From: Arthrobacter sp. StoSoilB5
Lineage (GTDB): Bacteria > Actinomycetota > Actinomycetes > Actinomycetales > Micrococcaceae
Length of the DNA: 64,000 nucleotides
Assembly (NCBI RefSeq): GCF_019977235.1
Contig: NZ_AP024646.1
Span: forward strand, 1,302,001 to 1,366,000
Reading direction: 5' to 3'
Part shown: positions 1-11,343 of the stretch, piece by piece
How positions within the stretch are numbered: position 1 is the first letter of the stretch
Layout of the letters: every line of letters starts with the position of its first letter
Position numbers and translations under genes: made by a program
Notes under the pieces: model-generated
What the model was told of the DNA's origin: nothing
What the model saw: the letters and a program-made list of their open reading frames with translations, nothing else
Database searches by the model: none

Positions 1-11
1 CGGAGACTTTT

Positions 12-1682
12 GTGAGCTTGACGCAGCTTGACCGTGTTCCCATCCGCCGTGCACTGATCTCGGTTTACGACAAGACGGGACTGGAGGAGCTCGCGAAGGG
101 CCTGCACGCAGCCGGCGTCGCAATCGTTTCCACCGGCTCCACCGCCAAGAAGATCGCCGCTGCTGGCATCCCGGTCAAGGAAGTCGAAGAAGTCACCGGC
201 TCCCCGGAAATGCTTGACGGCCGCGTCAAGACCCTGCACCCGCGTGTGCACGGAGGCATCCTGGCCGACCGCCGCGTCCCGGCCCACATGGAAACCCTTG
301 CCGGTATGGAGATCGAGACGTTCGACCTCGTGGTCGTGAACCTGTACCCGTTCGTCGAGACTGTGAAGTCCGGCGCAGCGCAGGACGAGGTGGTTGAGCA
401 GATCGACATCGGAGGCCCCGCCATGGTGCGTTCGGCCGCGAAGAACCACGCCGCCGTCGCCATCGTTACGGACCCGAACTTCTACGGCGCAGTAGTCGAC
501 GCCGCAGCACATGGCGGTTTTGACCTGAACACGCGTCGCCGCCTGGCTGCCAAGGCCTTCGCCCACACGGCCAGCTACGACAACGCTGTTGCCACCTGGA
601 CCGCCAGCCAATTCCTGGACGAAGACGGCGACGGCATCATCGACTGGCCCGCCTACGCCGGTCTGTCCTTGGAACGCTCCGAGGTCCTCCGCTACGGCGA
701 AAACCCGCACCAGCAGGCTGCGCTCTACGTGGACAAGGCTGCTCCGGCCGGCATCGCCCAGGCTGACCAGCTGCACGGCAAGGCCATGAGCTACAACAAC
801 TTCGTCGACGCCGATGCCGCCCTCCGCGCTGCCTTCGACTTCGCCGAGCCCGCCGTTGCGATCATCAAGCACGCCAACCCGTGTGGTGTGGCCGTTGGTT
901 CAGCCGACGCAGCAGATCCGATCGCTGACGCCCACGCCAAGGCCCACGCCTGCGATCCTGTCTCCGCTTTCGGTGGCGTGATCGCCGCGAACCGCACCGT
1001 CACTGCCGGCATGGCGCGAACCGTGGCTGATATCTTCACCGAGGTTGTCATCGCTCCGGACTTCGAGCCGGAAGCTGTGGAGATCCTTTCCAAGAAGAAG
1101 AACATCCGACTGCTTGCCCTGCCTGAGGGCTACGGCCGCTACCCCTCCGAAATGCGCCAGGTCTCCGGTGGCGTGCTGGTGCAGATGAGCGACAAGGTGG
1201 ACGCCGACGGCGACAACCCCGCCAACTGGACTCTCGCCGCAGGCGAAGCTGCCGACGAAAAGACCCTCGCGGACCTCGCTTTCGCCTGGACCGCTTGCCG
1301 TGCTGCCAAGTCCAACGCCATCCTGATCGCAGATCACGGGGCCGCGGTGGGCATCGGCATGGGCCAGGTCAACCGTCTGGACTCCTGCCGCCTTGCCGTC
1401 GAGCGCGCCAACACGCTGGGCGTCACGGTGGAGTCCGACGTCGAAGGTGCTGGCGGCGCGTCCAACGCCAGCGGCGGCGACGCACCTGAGCGCGCACGCG
1501 GTGCCGTGGCTGCGTCGGATGCGTTCTTCCCGTTCGCTGACGGCCTGCAGATCCTGATCGACGCCGGCGTCCGCGCCGTGGTCCAGCCTGGCGGTTCGGT
1601 CCGCGATGAGGAAGTCATCGCCGCAGCCAACGCTGCTGGCATCACGATGTACTTCACCGGCGCACGCCACTTCTTCCACTAA
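12..1682 (+). CDS. purH: Bifunctional AICAR transformylase / IMP cyclohydrolase
   Basis: Catalyses the last two steps of purine synthesis: formylation of AICAR with 10-formyl-THF, then closure to IMP. The 556-residue protein has an N-terminal MGS-like cyclohydrolase domain (about residues 10-150) and a C-terminal transformylase domain carrying the KHANPCG motif, with Lys286-His287 as the expected catalytic pair. It ends in the usual RHFFH tail. A Gly/Ala/Ser-rich stretch (about residues 475-497, after LGVTVESD) has no counterpart in the E. coli enzyme as I remember it and looks like a surface insertion. The start is GTG, preceded by CGGAGA. The upstream neighbour lies outside the window (purN would be usual). 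A GC-rich hairpin follows. Confidence 0.97.
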   Translation: MSLTQLDRVPIRRALISVYDKTGLEELAKGLHAAGVAIVSTGSTAKKIAAAGIPVKEVEEVTGSPEMLDGRVKTLHPRVHGGILADRRVPAHMETLAGMEIETFDLVVVNLYPFVETVKSGAAQDEVVEQIDIGGPAMVRSAAKNHAAVAIVTDPNFYGAVVDAAAHGGFDLNTRRRLAAKAFAHTASYDNAVATWTASQFLDEDGDGIIDWPAYAGLSLERSEVLRYGENPHQQAALYVDKAAPAGIAQADQLHGKAMSYNNFVDADAALRAAFDFAEPAVAIIKHANPCGVAVGSADAADPIADAHAKAHACDPVSAFGGVIAANRTVTAGMARTVADIFTEVVIAPDFEPEAVEILSKKKNIRLLALPEGYGRYPSEMRQVSGGVLVQMSDKVDADGDNPANWTLAAGEAADEKTLADLAFAWTACRAAKSNAILIADHGAAVGIGMGQVNRLDSCRLAVERANTLGVTVESDVEGAGGASNASGGDAPERARGAVAASDAFFPFADGLQILIDAGVRAVVQPGGSVRDEEVIAAANAAGITMYFTGARHFFH

Positions 1683-1718
1683 CGTGGACGGGCAACAGCC
1701 CAAAAGCCAGTAGAACAG

Positions 1719-1756
1719 CGACGGCGTCCGCCCCCGGTTGGGGACGGCCGCCGTCG
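1719..1756. terminator. Bidirectional terminator between purH and the protease gene
   Basis: Arms beginning CGACGGCG and ending CGCCGTCG, with a further CCCC/GGGG pairing around a short loop, form a GC-rich hairpin. It lies between two convergent genes. There is no long T run, which is common for actinobacterial terminators. Confidence 0.6.
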
Positions 1757-1797
1757 TCGTTAACACGCACCTACCTAGCAGGGACTTGCCAAAACGG

Positions 1798-2799
1798 TTA
1801 CGAAGCCGCCGCCGTGTTGTACGTCGACTGGATGACGGATCCCCAGTACGGGCCGTACATCGTGTTGGAATTGCTGCCGTAACCGTAGCTGTTCACCGAG
1901 TTCTGGTAGCCGCCGGAGCTGTTGCCGATGAACCACGGACCACCTGAGGATCCACCGGTCATGTTGCACGGGATGCCCTGGGTAGCGAACTGCGGGTTGT
2001 AGGGATCGTTGGTGGCGGTGCCGGAGCAGCTCTTGAGCGATTCACCGTTGAACGGAGCAGCTGCCGGGTAGCCGAAGGACTTGTAGCTCAGGCCGCGGGC
2101 GGCGTTGAACTGGACACCGGAGGAGCCTACGACATCGGCGAGCCGCTGACCGTTGAGGGTGTTGACCACGGCGAAGGCGGTGTCGTACTGCATGTTGCCG
2201 TTGGACGCCCACTGGGTGGGGGAGTACAGCGCCCTTGCTGTCCACTTGCCATAGGGTGCGGAGCCGTTGAGGTAAGCGGGTACGAAGACGAAGTTGGTGG
2301 CGTAGGCGCCCGGTCCCTCGTTGACGCAGTGGCCTGCGGTGGAGACGGTGCTCTTGTTGGCTGCCGTCACGGAGTTGCCGGAGCAAACGTAGTTTGAGCC
2401 GCCCAGGGTGAAGAAGATCTTGCCGATGTGCTTGACGGGTGTTTCGCTCTGGTTGGTCTTGAGGTTGATGGCCTTGGAGTCGGTGGACGCCTGCTGACCC
2501 TCGATGCTGTTAAGGGCGCCCGGAGCCTCGGTGACCGGGGCTTTTCCGAGGTTGAGGAGCCGGCCGCGGTCCAATGCCTTGCTGGCAAGGATGTCGCCCG
2601 ATATGGCGTTCTTCATGCGTTCCGGGGTCCAGTAGTCTGCGGCGCCGTTGTCCGACGCTACATGGCTGCTGACCGCAGCGCCGCTGGAGTCGATGTCCTT
2701 GGCGGGGGCCGCGATTGCGCTGGTGGTTCCAACCAGGGCAAGGATTGCGGCAGCGGACAGACTCAGCAGGCTTGTGGCCAGGGTCTTGGTTTTTGTCAC
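1798..2799 (-). CDS. Secreted trypsin-like (chymotrypsin-fold) serine protease
   Basis: The product is about 333 aa. A signal peptide (TKTK, then a hydrophobic run to about residue 30, ending AIAA) implies export. The catalytic triad is visible: His157 in STAGHC, Asp206 in QYDTA and Ser285 in GGSSGGP. A region of about 100 residues between signal and catalytic domain is probably a propeptide. Cys pairs near the His motif and before the Ser suggest disulfides. I chose the GTG start at 2799 (VTKTKT) because AGGTTGGA precedes it. The longer frame opens at a TTG (2817) with no ribosome binding site. The family includes glutamyl-endopeptidase-like enzymes; substrate specificity cannot be read here. 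Confidence 0.85.
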   Translation of the reverse strand: MTKTKTLATSLLSLSAAAILALVGTTSAIAAPAKDIDSSGAAVSSHVASDNGAADYWTPERMKNAISGDILASKALDRGRLLNLGKAPVTEAPGALNSIEGQQASTDSKAINLKTNQSETPVKHIGKIFFTLGGSNYVCSGNSVTAANKSTVSTAGHCVNEGPGAYATNFVFVPAYLNGSAPYGKWTARALYSPTQWASNGNMQYDTAFAVVNTLNGQRLADVVGSSGVQFNAARGLSYKSFGYPAAAPFNGESLKSCSGTATNDPYNPQFATQGIPCNMTGGSSGGPWFIGNSSGGYQNSVNSYGYGSNSNTMYGPYWGSVIQSTYNTAAAS

Positions 2800-2979
2800 G
2801 TTGTTCCAACCTATCAAGGGAGTAAGGCGGCCAGTGATGGCGACCGCCGACTGACGGAATCGAAGCTACCCAACGTATGACAAGTTTGTAAAGAGTTGTT
2901 TCACAGTTTGTGATATTTTGCTTTCACTTCTTGTCACACGACGAGGAGCCACATTAGGCGAGGGGTAACGAAGGAGTGA

Positions 2980-5286
<2,307 letters not shown>

Positions 5287-5304
5287 TCACTCCTGGTTTG
5301 CATA

Positions 5305-5345
5305 CAGATAATGCCCCTGAGACGCGGTCTTGGGGGCATTATCTG
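5305..5345. terminator. Terminator shared by icd and the flavoenzyme gene
   Basis: A perfect 13-bp stem (CAGATAATGCCCC pairs with GGGGCATTATCTG) around a 15-nt loop lies between convergent genes. The A/T-containing base of the stem lets it work in either direction. Confidence 0.85.
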
Positions 5346-5356
5346 TTGATGAATTC

Positions 5357-6463
5357 CTAACGGTCGGCCAGGAAGCGCTGAGGTGCCACCCCGCCGTCGA
5401 CGATGTCCTTCAGCACCCGGCCGATAGCCGGTGTGAACTTGAAACCGTGCCCTGAGAACCCGGCGCCCACCACCAACGGTCCGAAGCGGTCCAGCACAAA
5501 GTCCTCAGTAGGCGTGGTGGTGTACGTGCAGCTGATGGGAACCGCGGTTGAAGGGTCGACGCCGGGAAGCCACTCTTGCGCGTAACGTACCAATGCGTCG
5601 AGCTGCTCGGGTATGGGCTGGAACGTGCGCTCGTCCGGATCCATCACGGGGCCGACGCCGTGCCAGCCGGCCTTGACGCCCTCGCCGGGGGTGAGCATGC
5701 CGTACACAGGGCTGTACCAGTATTCGTAGAGTTCGTTGTTCGGATCGGGGTCCGGGTTGTGGTTGAAGCTCGGCCACACCAGCGTGTTGTCCACGGGGGT
5801 GAAATGGGCGGGCTGCTCCTGGGTAACAACCAGGGGCGGTAGCTTGGCATGTTCGCCGAGGACCTTGTTCGTCCAGGCGCCGGCGGTGACTACAACGCGG
5901 TTGGCCGTGTACTCGGTCTCGTCCGTCACCACCACCACGGTTTCGGCGCCGTCGATGCGGATGTCGCGGACCGGCGTCGAATACTTGAAAATGGCGCCAT
6001 GGGACTCGGCGGCCGTTCGGAGTGCCACCAGCGCGTTGGCTGAACGGACCCGCCCAGATCCGGGAACGAAGAGCACATCGGTGGCGAAGTTCATGCCTTG
6101 CCAGCGGTCCATGGCCTCGTCCGCTGAGATGAAGTAGCTCTCGATCCCGCGTTCCTGATGGGCAGCCTGGACGGTCCGGAGCCGTTCGACGTTGCCGTGG
6201 TTTGCCAACCCCACGAGGTCCAGCAGCGGCGCGCCCGTTTCGGCAGCAAGCTCATCCCACAGGGTCTTCGCTTCGGCAAGAAGGTCCAGGTAGTCGGCCT
6301 CAGCGTAGGCGGTGTTGAAGTTGCGGGTGGCGCCGTGGGATGCACCGATGTGATGACCGGCCTCGAACCGCTCCAGAAGGATCACGGACTTACCGCTGCG
6401 CGCCAACTGCCACGCTGCGGCGGACCCCATCGCCCCTCCACCAACAACTACGACGTCAACCAT
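5357..6463 (-). CDS. Monomeric sarcosine oxidase / N-methyl-amino-acid oxidase family flavoprotein
   Basis: Predicted to oxidise an N-methylated or secondary amino acid (sarcosine, N-methyltryptophan or similar), releasing H2O2. The 368-residue protein starts with the FAD-binding GGGAMGSAAAW motif followed by a dinucleotide-fold acidic residue (LLERF). The CTYTTTPTEDFVLD segment matches the region where this family attaches FAD covalently through Cys. The C-terminal GAGFSGHGFKFTPAIG is also characteristic. I start at ATG 6463 because GGAG sits six bases upstream; the longer frame (to 6520) enters a palindromic repeat and lacks such a site. The exact substrate is unknown. Alternatives are proline- or fructosyl-amino-acid-oxidase-like members of the same fold. 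Confidence 0.85.
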   Translation of the reverse strand: MVDVVVVGGGAMGSAAAWQLARSGKSVILLERFEAGHHIGASHGATRNFNTAYAEADYLDLLAEAKTLWDELAAETGAPLLDLVGLANHGNVERLRTVQAAHQERGIESYFISADEAMDRWQGMNFATDVLFVPGSGRVRSANALVALRTAAESHGAIFKYSTPVRDIRIDGAETVVVVTDETEYTANRVVVTAGAWTNKVLGEHAKLPPLVVTQEQPAHFTPVDNTLVWPSFNHNPDPDPNNELYEYWYSPVYGMLTPGEGVKAGWHGVGPVMDPDERTFQPIPEQLDALVRYAQEWLPGVDPSTAVPISCTYTTTPTEDFVLDRFGPLVVGAGFSGHGFKFTPAIGRVLKDIVDGGVAPQRFLADR

Positions 6464-6515
6464 GCCAGCTCCATTCATCCTCGGCCCTATCACGTTCCAT
6501 TCTGCCCCCCACTCA

Positions 6516-6581
6516 CCCAACTAGGTCGCAGTTGAGCGCGTTTTGAGGCGTCAAAACGCGCTCAACTGCGACCTAGTTGGG
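6516..6581. repeat. 66-bp intergenic palindrome, copy A
   Basis: Two perfectly complementary 31-nt arms (6516-6546 and 6551-6581) flank a GGCG loop. The tips read CCCAACTAGGTCGCAG. Copies of the same length and tips lie at 28607-28672 and 54799-54864. It lies just upstream of the flavoenzyme gene. Confidence 0.9.
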
Positions 6582-6618
6582 TTGGCGCTCAACGCAAAGG
6601 CATGGAAGATTGGGACGG

Positions 6619-7060
6619 GTGAAATTCCTTCACCCGTCTCCCAAGTCCTCTGCCCGCGGTGTCACGATCCTGCGCGTGGTGTTTGGCGCGCTGATCATGG
6701 TGCACGGCATCCAAAAGTTTCGTGGCAGGGCACTCCGCCTTCGCTGCGTCAGTCGCCGCCATGGGCGTGCAGAAGCCCGAAATCGTGGCCTGGCTCGTCA
6801 TCGCCGGTGAACTTGGGTTAGGGCTGCTTCTGGTGCTCGGGGCGCTGACCAGAGTGGCCGGGTTCCTCGCCGCGATCCTGTTCGCCGGAATCTGGTTCGT
6901 GACGGAAGCCGGCAAGCCCCTGCTCACGGACAAGGCGGGTGTTAATGCCGAGCTCCTGATCGTCTACGTCGCCATTTCCGTGGCATTCGTGTTCCTGGGT
7001 CCTGGCGCTTGGTCAGTGGACCGGAAGCTGGCAAGGCAGCCCGTCGGCCAGCGGCGTTAG
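6619..7060 (+). pseudogene. DoxX-family membrane protein, frameshifted
   Basis: The first part (from GTG 6619, after GGAAGA) encodes the DoxX opening TILRVVFGALIMVHGIQKF in one frame. The remainder, from 6722, continues in the next frame (AGHSAFAASVAAMGVQKPE, then membrane segments GELGLGLLLVLGAL and LIVYVAISVAFVFLG). The switch lies at the TTT at 6718-6720: deleting one T restores IQKF-V-AGHS without any gap in the expected family pattern. DoxX proteins are small four-helix membrane proteins linked to thiosulfate or redox stress; the precise role here is unknown. Either the gene is broken by a one-base insertion or the assembly has a homopolymer error. Confidence 0.75.
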
Positions 7061-7108
7061 TACGGTTGGGTTAACTCCCGACGGCGGCACGTGCCGGGCG
7101 CCGTAATC

Positions 7109-8179
7109 TCACCGCGCGTCGTTCGGGTACCGGATGCCCAACTGGGAACGTACGCCGTCGAACAAGCGCATGACGTTGACGGAGTCATCCAGGGGCATGA
7201 CCGGGCTTTCCATCAGGCCCTGTTGAATGCACCGTGTCACCTCGCGGAGTTCGTACGTGTAGCCGACGCCCACCACGTCGAACCGTTCATGCCGCGGCTC
7301 GTCCCAGCCAACACGGATCAGCAGTTCCCGCGGATTGTTGACCGAGCCCACCGTCTGCAGATACCCGAGCCCGCCAGCCACTGTGGCAGTCCGTGGTCCA
7401 TGGGCAGTCAGGGATGACGTCAATTGCGCTTGGGCACCGCTGGCGTAACCGAGCGTCAGTGCATTCTGGGTGTCCACGCCGTCTTCGTTCAACGTGCCGA
7501 TCGCGGTAACTGACTGGGGGAAGCCCAGTGTTCCCAAGGCCCAGAGCAAGGGGTAGACGGTGATGTCCAGCAGGGCCCCGCCTCCGTCATTGAGCGCCCA
7601 GATGCGGGCGGACGGATCGTAGGGCGCGGGGAAGCCCAGGTCCGCGCTGACCCACTGGATGTGCCCGATTTCCCCTGACGCCGCAATGGAAAAGGCGCGC
7701 TGCATGCTGGGCAGGAAGCGGCTCCAGACCGCCTCCATGAAGAACACCTTGTGCTCGCGGGCCAGTTTCACCAGCTCGGTTGCTTCGCGGGCGTTGATGG
7801 TGAGTGCTTTCTCGCACAGGACATGTTTGCCGGCGCGCAGGGCCGCCGCGGCGATCTGGAAGTGCTGGGCATGGGGTGTCGCCACGTAAACCACGTCGAC
7901 CGCGGGATCGTCGAACAGCCGCTGGTAGCCAGGGACACCGCCGTCGTTCCCGTAGGCCTGGGCGAAACCAAGCGTCTGCGCAAAAGCGTCTGCGGCAGCT
8001 TGGGTCCTTGAACTCACGGCGTAGAGTTCTGCGTCCTCCAGCAAGGAAAGGTCCAGGGAAACACTGTTGGCGATGTTGCCCGTTGACACGACTCCCCATC
8101 GCAAACGCCGGCCGGTGGCCGCGCGGGGATCCTGATTGGTCTGGGTGGACAGCCACGGCTTGGCGATAGGGAGCGTCAT
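7109..8179 (-). CDS. Gfo/Idh/MocA-family NAD(P)-dependent oxidoreductase
   Basis: Predicted sugar, inositol or dihydrodiol dehydrogenase of about 356 aa. The N-terminal Rossmann fold reads LRWGVVSTGNIANSV near residue 25, and the catalytic-lysine motif is CEKALT (usually EKP in the family), followed by FFMEAVWSRFLP. This last segment and the overall length resemble the trans-1,2-dihydrobenzene-1,2-diol dehydrogenase-like branch. I start at ATG 8179 after GAGAGGA; an in-frame extension to 8227 is weaker. It stands alone between two convergent or divergent neighbours, so context gives no substrate. Confidence 0.82.
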   Translation of the reverse strand: MTLPIAKPWLSTQTNQDPRAATGRRLRWGVVSTGNIANSVSLDLSLLEDAELYAVSSRTQAAADAFAQTLGFAQAYGNDGGVPGYQRLFDDPAVDVVYVATPHAQHFQIAAAALRAGKHVLCEKALTINAREATELVKLAREHKVFFMEAVWSRFLPSMQRAFSIAASGEIGHIQWVSADLGFPAPYDPSARIWALNDGGGALLDITVYPLLWALGTLGFPQSVTAIGTLNEDGVDTQNALTLGYASGAQAQLTSSLTAHGPRTATVAGGLGYLQTVGSVNNPRELLIRVGWDEPRHERFDVVGVGYTYELREVTRCIQQGLMESPVMPLDDSVNVMRLFDGVRSQLGIRYPNDAR

Positions 8180-8318
8180 GGCAGCAATCCTCTCATTTCC
8201 AACACAGTAAGCACTCTGTCGAGTCACACGAATGTCCGGGGCCGCTGAATTCCTCGCTTAGGCTTAGGCCATCATCCCTCGCAGAGGTTCTGTGGGGAGT
8301 TACCGAAATGGAGCAGGG

Positions 8319-9413
8319 ATGGGTATTTTTCGGCGCGTCATTTTGCCGGTTGCCTGGTTATTGGTTTTCGCAATAATTGCGGTGGCTTTGGTCAAGATCG
8401 CTTTCGTGGACGGCCTCAAACCATCTGCTTCCCAGCCGGCGCCCTTGGCGCAAGTGGACATTCCGGTGGTCCCGGCCACGCGCGCTACGGTCACCAATAC
8501 TGTGGAAATCAAGGGAACCGTCCAAAGCGACACAGCTGAGGTCATACGGTCCACGTCTGCGGGCAAGGTCATCAAGGTATTTGTCGAACAGGGTGCCACG
8601 GTGGCCAAGGGCGATGCCCTCTTCCAGGTCAAGGCCGAGCGCGCAGTGACATCAGCGCAGCCATCCAAGGACGGAATGTCCTCGGCGTCCAAGCCGGTTT
8701 ATGACTACTTCGACATCCTTGCCCCCAGCGGCGGTACCCTGCAGTCCTTGACCACGCTGATCGACCAGCAAGTGGGCGTCGGGGAAAGCGTGGGCAAGAT
8801 CGACCCCGGCACCTACACGGTGGCCGGTTCGGTGACCGCTGCCCAGCAGTACCGCCTGCTCGGAAAGCCCGGCCCAGCGGAGATCTCATTGGTGGGTGGA
8901 CCGGCGCCGTTCCAGTGCACCGAAGTGACACTCAAGAACAACGCGTCCGACGACGGCGGCAGTGCCTCGGGCGGTTTGGCTTCCACTGGCGGAGGTGCTG
9001 GCATGGGTGTGGGCGGCGCGATCGCTGGACCCGGGGGCGGTTCTGCCACGCCACCGGACGCGGGTGGCACACCCACGGGAACGCTTAGCTGCGCAATCCC
9101 GGCTGGGCACGAGGTCTTTGCCGGACTTGGCGCGACCATGACCGTTAGTGCCGGCGTCGCCGCCGATGTTGTGACCGTGCCATTGACGTCGGTGAAAGGC
9201 AGCGTGAAGGACGGGATCGTCTGGCTCGCTGGCGCAACCGGAGGGGCGCCGGAGGAGCGCAAGGTCCAGTTGGGGCTGAACGATGGCTCCGTGGTTGAAG
9301 TGGTCTCAGGACTGGCCGAAGGCGAGCAGGTGTTGGAGTTCGTACCCGGTGCTCCGGCTGCCCCGGACCCCATGATGGGGCCGGGACAAATCGCCTACGC
9401 TCCGGCGGGCTGA
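8319..9413 (+). CDS. HlyD/MacA-like membrane-anchored adaptor of an ABC transporter
   Basis: A single N-terminal membrane anchor (about residues 5-27) leads into an extracytoplasmic adaptor of 364 aa. It carries a lipoyl-like half motif (AGKVIKVFVEQGATVAKGDALFQVK) and a beta-barrel region near the C-terminus (LGLNDGSVVEVVSGLAEGEQV). A Gly/Ser/Pro-rich stretch of about 45 residues is inserted between two cysteines (FQCTEV and LSCAIP). The start ATG 8319 has GGAG six bases upstream. The following ATPase starts 5 bp downstream and the permease overlaps that, so the three form one MacAB-like module, probably for peptide or drug efflux or envelope maintenance. Confidence 0.8.
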   Translation: MGIFRRVILPVAWLLVFAIIAVALVKIAFVDGLKPSASQPAPLAQVDIPVVPATRATVTNTVEIKGTVQSDTAEVIRSTSAGKVIKVFVEQGATVAKGDALFQVKAERAVTSAQPSKDGMSSASKPVYDYFDILAPSGGTLQSLTTLIDQQVGVGESVGKIDPGTYTVAGSVTAAQQYRLLGKPGPAEISLVGGPAPFQCTEVTLKNNASDDGGSASGGLASTGGGAGMGVGGAIAGPGGGSATPPDAGGTPTGTLSCAIPAGHEVFAGLGATMTVSAGVAADVVTVPLTSVKGSVKDGIVWLAGATGGAPEERKVQLGLNDGSVVEVVSGLAEGEQVLEFVPGAPAAPDPMMGPGQIAYAPAG

Positions 9414-9418
9414 AGCGC

Positions 9419-10165
9419 GTGACAGGGACAGCAGAAGTAGTAGAAGGCACCAGGGAAACCCTCGTCAGCCTCCGTTCGGTAACCCGTTCCGTGACGCTGC
9501 CGGACGAGCAGCAACTGCACATCCTCCGAGGCGTCGATCTTGAGGTTCAAAGCGGTGACCACACGGCCATAGTGGGCCGTTCAGGGTGCGGAAAATCAAC
9601 GTTGCTCAACCTCTTGGGACTCCTGGATGTGCCCACGTCCGGTGAGCTGGAATTCCTCGGACAATCTGCGGACCGGTTGAGCAGCAACGCCCGCGCCCGC
9701 CTGCGCGGTTCCACAGTTGGCTTCGTGTTCCAGCAGTTCAACCTGCTCCCGGGCCGTAGTGCCCTGGACAACGTCATCACACCGCTTTTCTATGCCAAGG
9801 GCAGGGAATTTTGGCGCCGCCGCGAACTGGCGATGGACATGCTGGACCGCGTTGGATTGGCCGCCCGCGCCAACACCATGCCAAACATGTTGTCCGGCGG
9901 TGAGCAACAGCGAGTGGCGATCGCCCGTGCGCTGATCCGTAAGCCGAGGCTCATCCTTGCCGATGAACCAACGGGCGCACTGGACGTCGAAACCGGGCAG
10001 GCCGTCATGGCCTTGCTGGACTCTGTGGCCACTGAAACCGCGGCCGCACTGGTGACCATCACGCACGATACCAACGTGGCGGCATTGGCACGTGCGTGCT
10101 ATCGACTGGACTCGGGCGTGCTCACCCCGCTGGCAGTTGCCAAGACAGCAGGAGTAAGCGTATGA
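9419..10165 (+). CDS. ABC transporter ATP-binding protein, MacB/LolD type
   Basis: Energises the module with the adaptor before it and the permease after it. All ABC signatures are present in its 248 aa: Walker A GRSGCGKST, Q-loop FVFQQFNLLPGRS, signature LSGGEQQRVAIARAL and Walker B LILADEPTGALD. The FQQFNLLP Q-loop and the ADEPTGALD form are typical of the LolD/MacB class. The start is GTG at 9419, five bases after the adaptor stop. The stop overlaps the permease start (ATGA), which suggests translational coupling. Confidence 0.92.
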   Translation: MTGTAEVVEGTRETLVSLRSVTRSVTLPDEQQLHILRGVDLEVQSGDHTAIVGRSGCGKSTLLNLLGLLDVPTSGELEFLGQSADRLSSNARARLRGSTVGFVFQQFNLLPGRSALDNVITPLFYAKGREFWRRRELAMDMLDRVGLAARANTMPNMLSGGEQQRVAIARALIRKPRLILADEPTGALDVETGQAVMALLDSVATETAAALVTITHDTNVAALARACYRLDSGVLTPLAVAKTAGVSV

Positions 10166-11343
10166 CCGGCTTCATGTCCACGCTGGTGGAAGCGTGGCAG
10201 GAACTCCGCATCAACAAGGTGCGTATCCTACTGGCCCTCCTTGGAGTCGCCTTGTCTGTTTCTGCGCTGACATCCGTGGTGGGCCTCGGCAGCCTGGTAC
10301 GCGAGGGGATTAAAGTGCAGTCCGAACGCGATGGAGGCCGCGTAGCAACGTTGACGTTGAGCGTCAACGGCCCGTCCGCCCCCGACGCCGAAAAACTGGA
10401 GAAGGCCTACGCAGGAATCCAGCAGCGTTACGGCATCACCACGTCGGCCCATGTGGGCCGCACCCAGGCAGGCTTCCAGTTTCCCCGCGGAGTGACCGCC
10501 GTGAACATGACCATAGTGGACATCGGGTACGGCACCATCCACCGCGTGCCCCTCTCGCAAGGAACGTGGTTCGCTGCCGACGACGACCAAAGGTTCGCAC
10601 CCGCCGTCGTGGTCTCCGAAGCCTTCTACAACCAGGCGGGCAGGCCCAATCTGGCCACCGATCCCACCGTCAGCATCCCAGGTGACCAGCCGGCAACGGC
10701 GGTGATTATCGGCGTCGTTCCCGATACCTGGCCGGACGCTCCTCCGGCCGCGTTCATCCTCACCAAAGCCGCCGCAATGACGGGGATGAAACCTGACATG
10801 TCCGAGTTCAAACTCTGGGTGGGGGAGGAACAGGCCGCTGCACTGACCGCCGCTATCTCTGCGGACCTGCAGGGCCAGTTCCCGGGATACTACGCCCAAG
10901 CCCAGCGTGTCGACTTCGCCGCCTACGGTGATCCGCTGGGACCGGCCCAGTGGATTGTGGGCGGCGTAGCCGGGCTGGTGCTCCTGCTCGGTGCGGTGGG
11001 AATGCTCAACATCTCCATGGTCACCGTTCGCTACAGGGTAAGGGAGATCGGCATCCGCCGCAGTTTCGGCGCCACCTCGGGCAGGATCTTCTTCGGCGTC
11101 ATGATGGAATCCGTAGTAGCCACGGCGGTTGCTGGAATCGCAGGCGTCATGCTGGCCGTTGCCGTGGTGAAGAACCCCTGGATCGAGTCAAAGGTAGCGC
11201 CCGGACTCATCGAATACCCGTCCTTTCCCATCGACGCCGCACTGCTGGGCTTTGGCGCGGCTGTCTTGGTGGGCGCACTCGCCGGAGCCATCCCTGCGCT
11301 CGTGGCGGTGCGCGTCAAGGTTATCGATGCGATCCGCTTTTGA
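10162..11343 (+). CDS. FtsX/MacB-type ABC permease
   Basis: The product is 393 aa with one N-terminal transmembrane helix (RILLALLGVALSVSAL), a large extracytoplasmic MacB-like domain (about residues 45-260) and three C-terminal helices. It includes the FtsX pattern VRYRVREIGIRRSFGATSGRI. The start ATG 10162 overlaps the ATPase stop and follows AGGAG. Its last 23 bases overlap the 3' end of the opposite-strand ATPase gene. Members move lipids or peptides to the outside or act mechanically with the adaptor; the substrate is not inferable. Confidence 0.88.
   Translation: MTGFMSTLVEAWQELRINKVRILLALLGVALSVSALTSVVGLGSLVREGIKVQSERDGGRVATLTLSVNGPSAPDAEKLEKAYAGIQQRYGITTSAHVGRTQAGFQFPRGVTAVNMTIVDIGYGTIHRVPLSQGTWFAADDDQRFAPAVVVSEAFYNQAGRPNLATDPTVSIPGDQPATAVIIGVVPDTWPDAPPAAFILTKAAAMTGMKPDMSEFKLWVGEEQAAALTAAISADLQGQFPGYYAQAQRVDFAAYGDPLGPAQWIVGGVAGLVLLLGAVGMLNISMVTVRYRVREIGIRRSFGATSGRIFFGVMMESVVATAVAGIAGVMLAVAVVKNPWIESKVAPGLIEYPSFPIDAALLGFGAAVLVGALAGAIPALVAVRVKVIDAIRF

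Noticed and set aside
6516..6581. CRISPR-like repeat
   Set aside because: The copies lie tens of kilobases apart, are palindromic and have no spacers.
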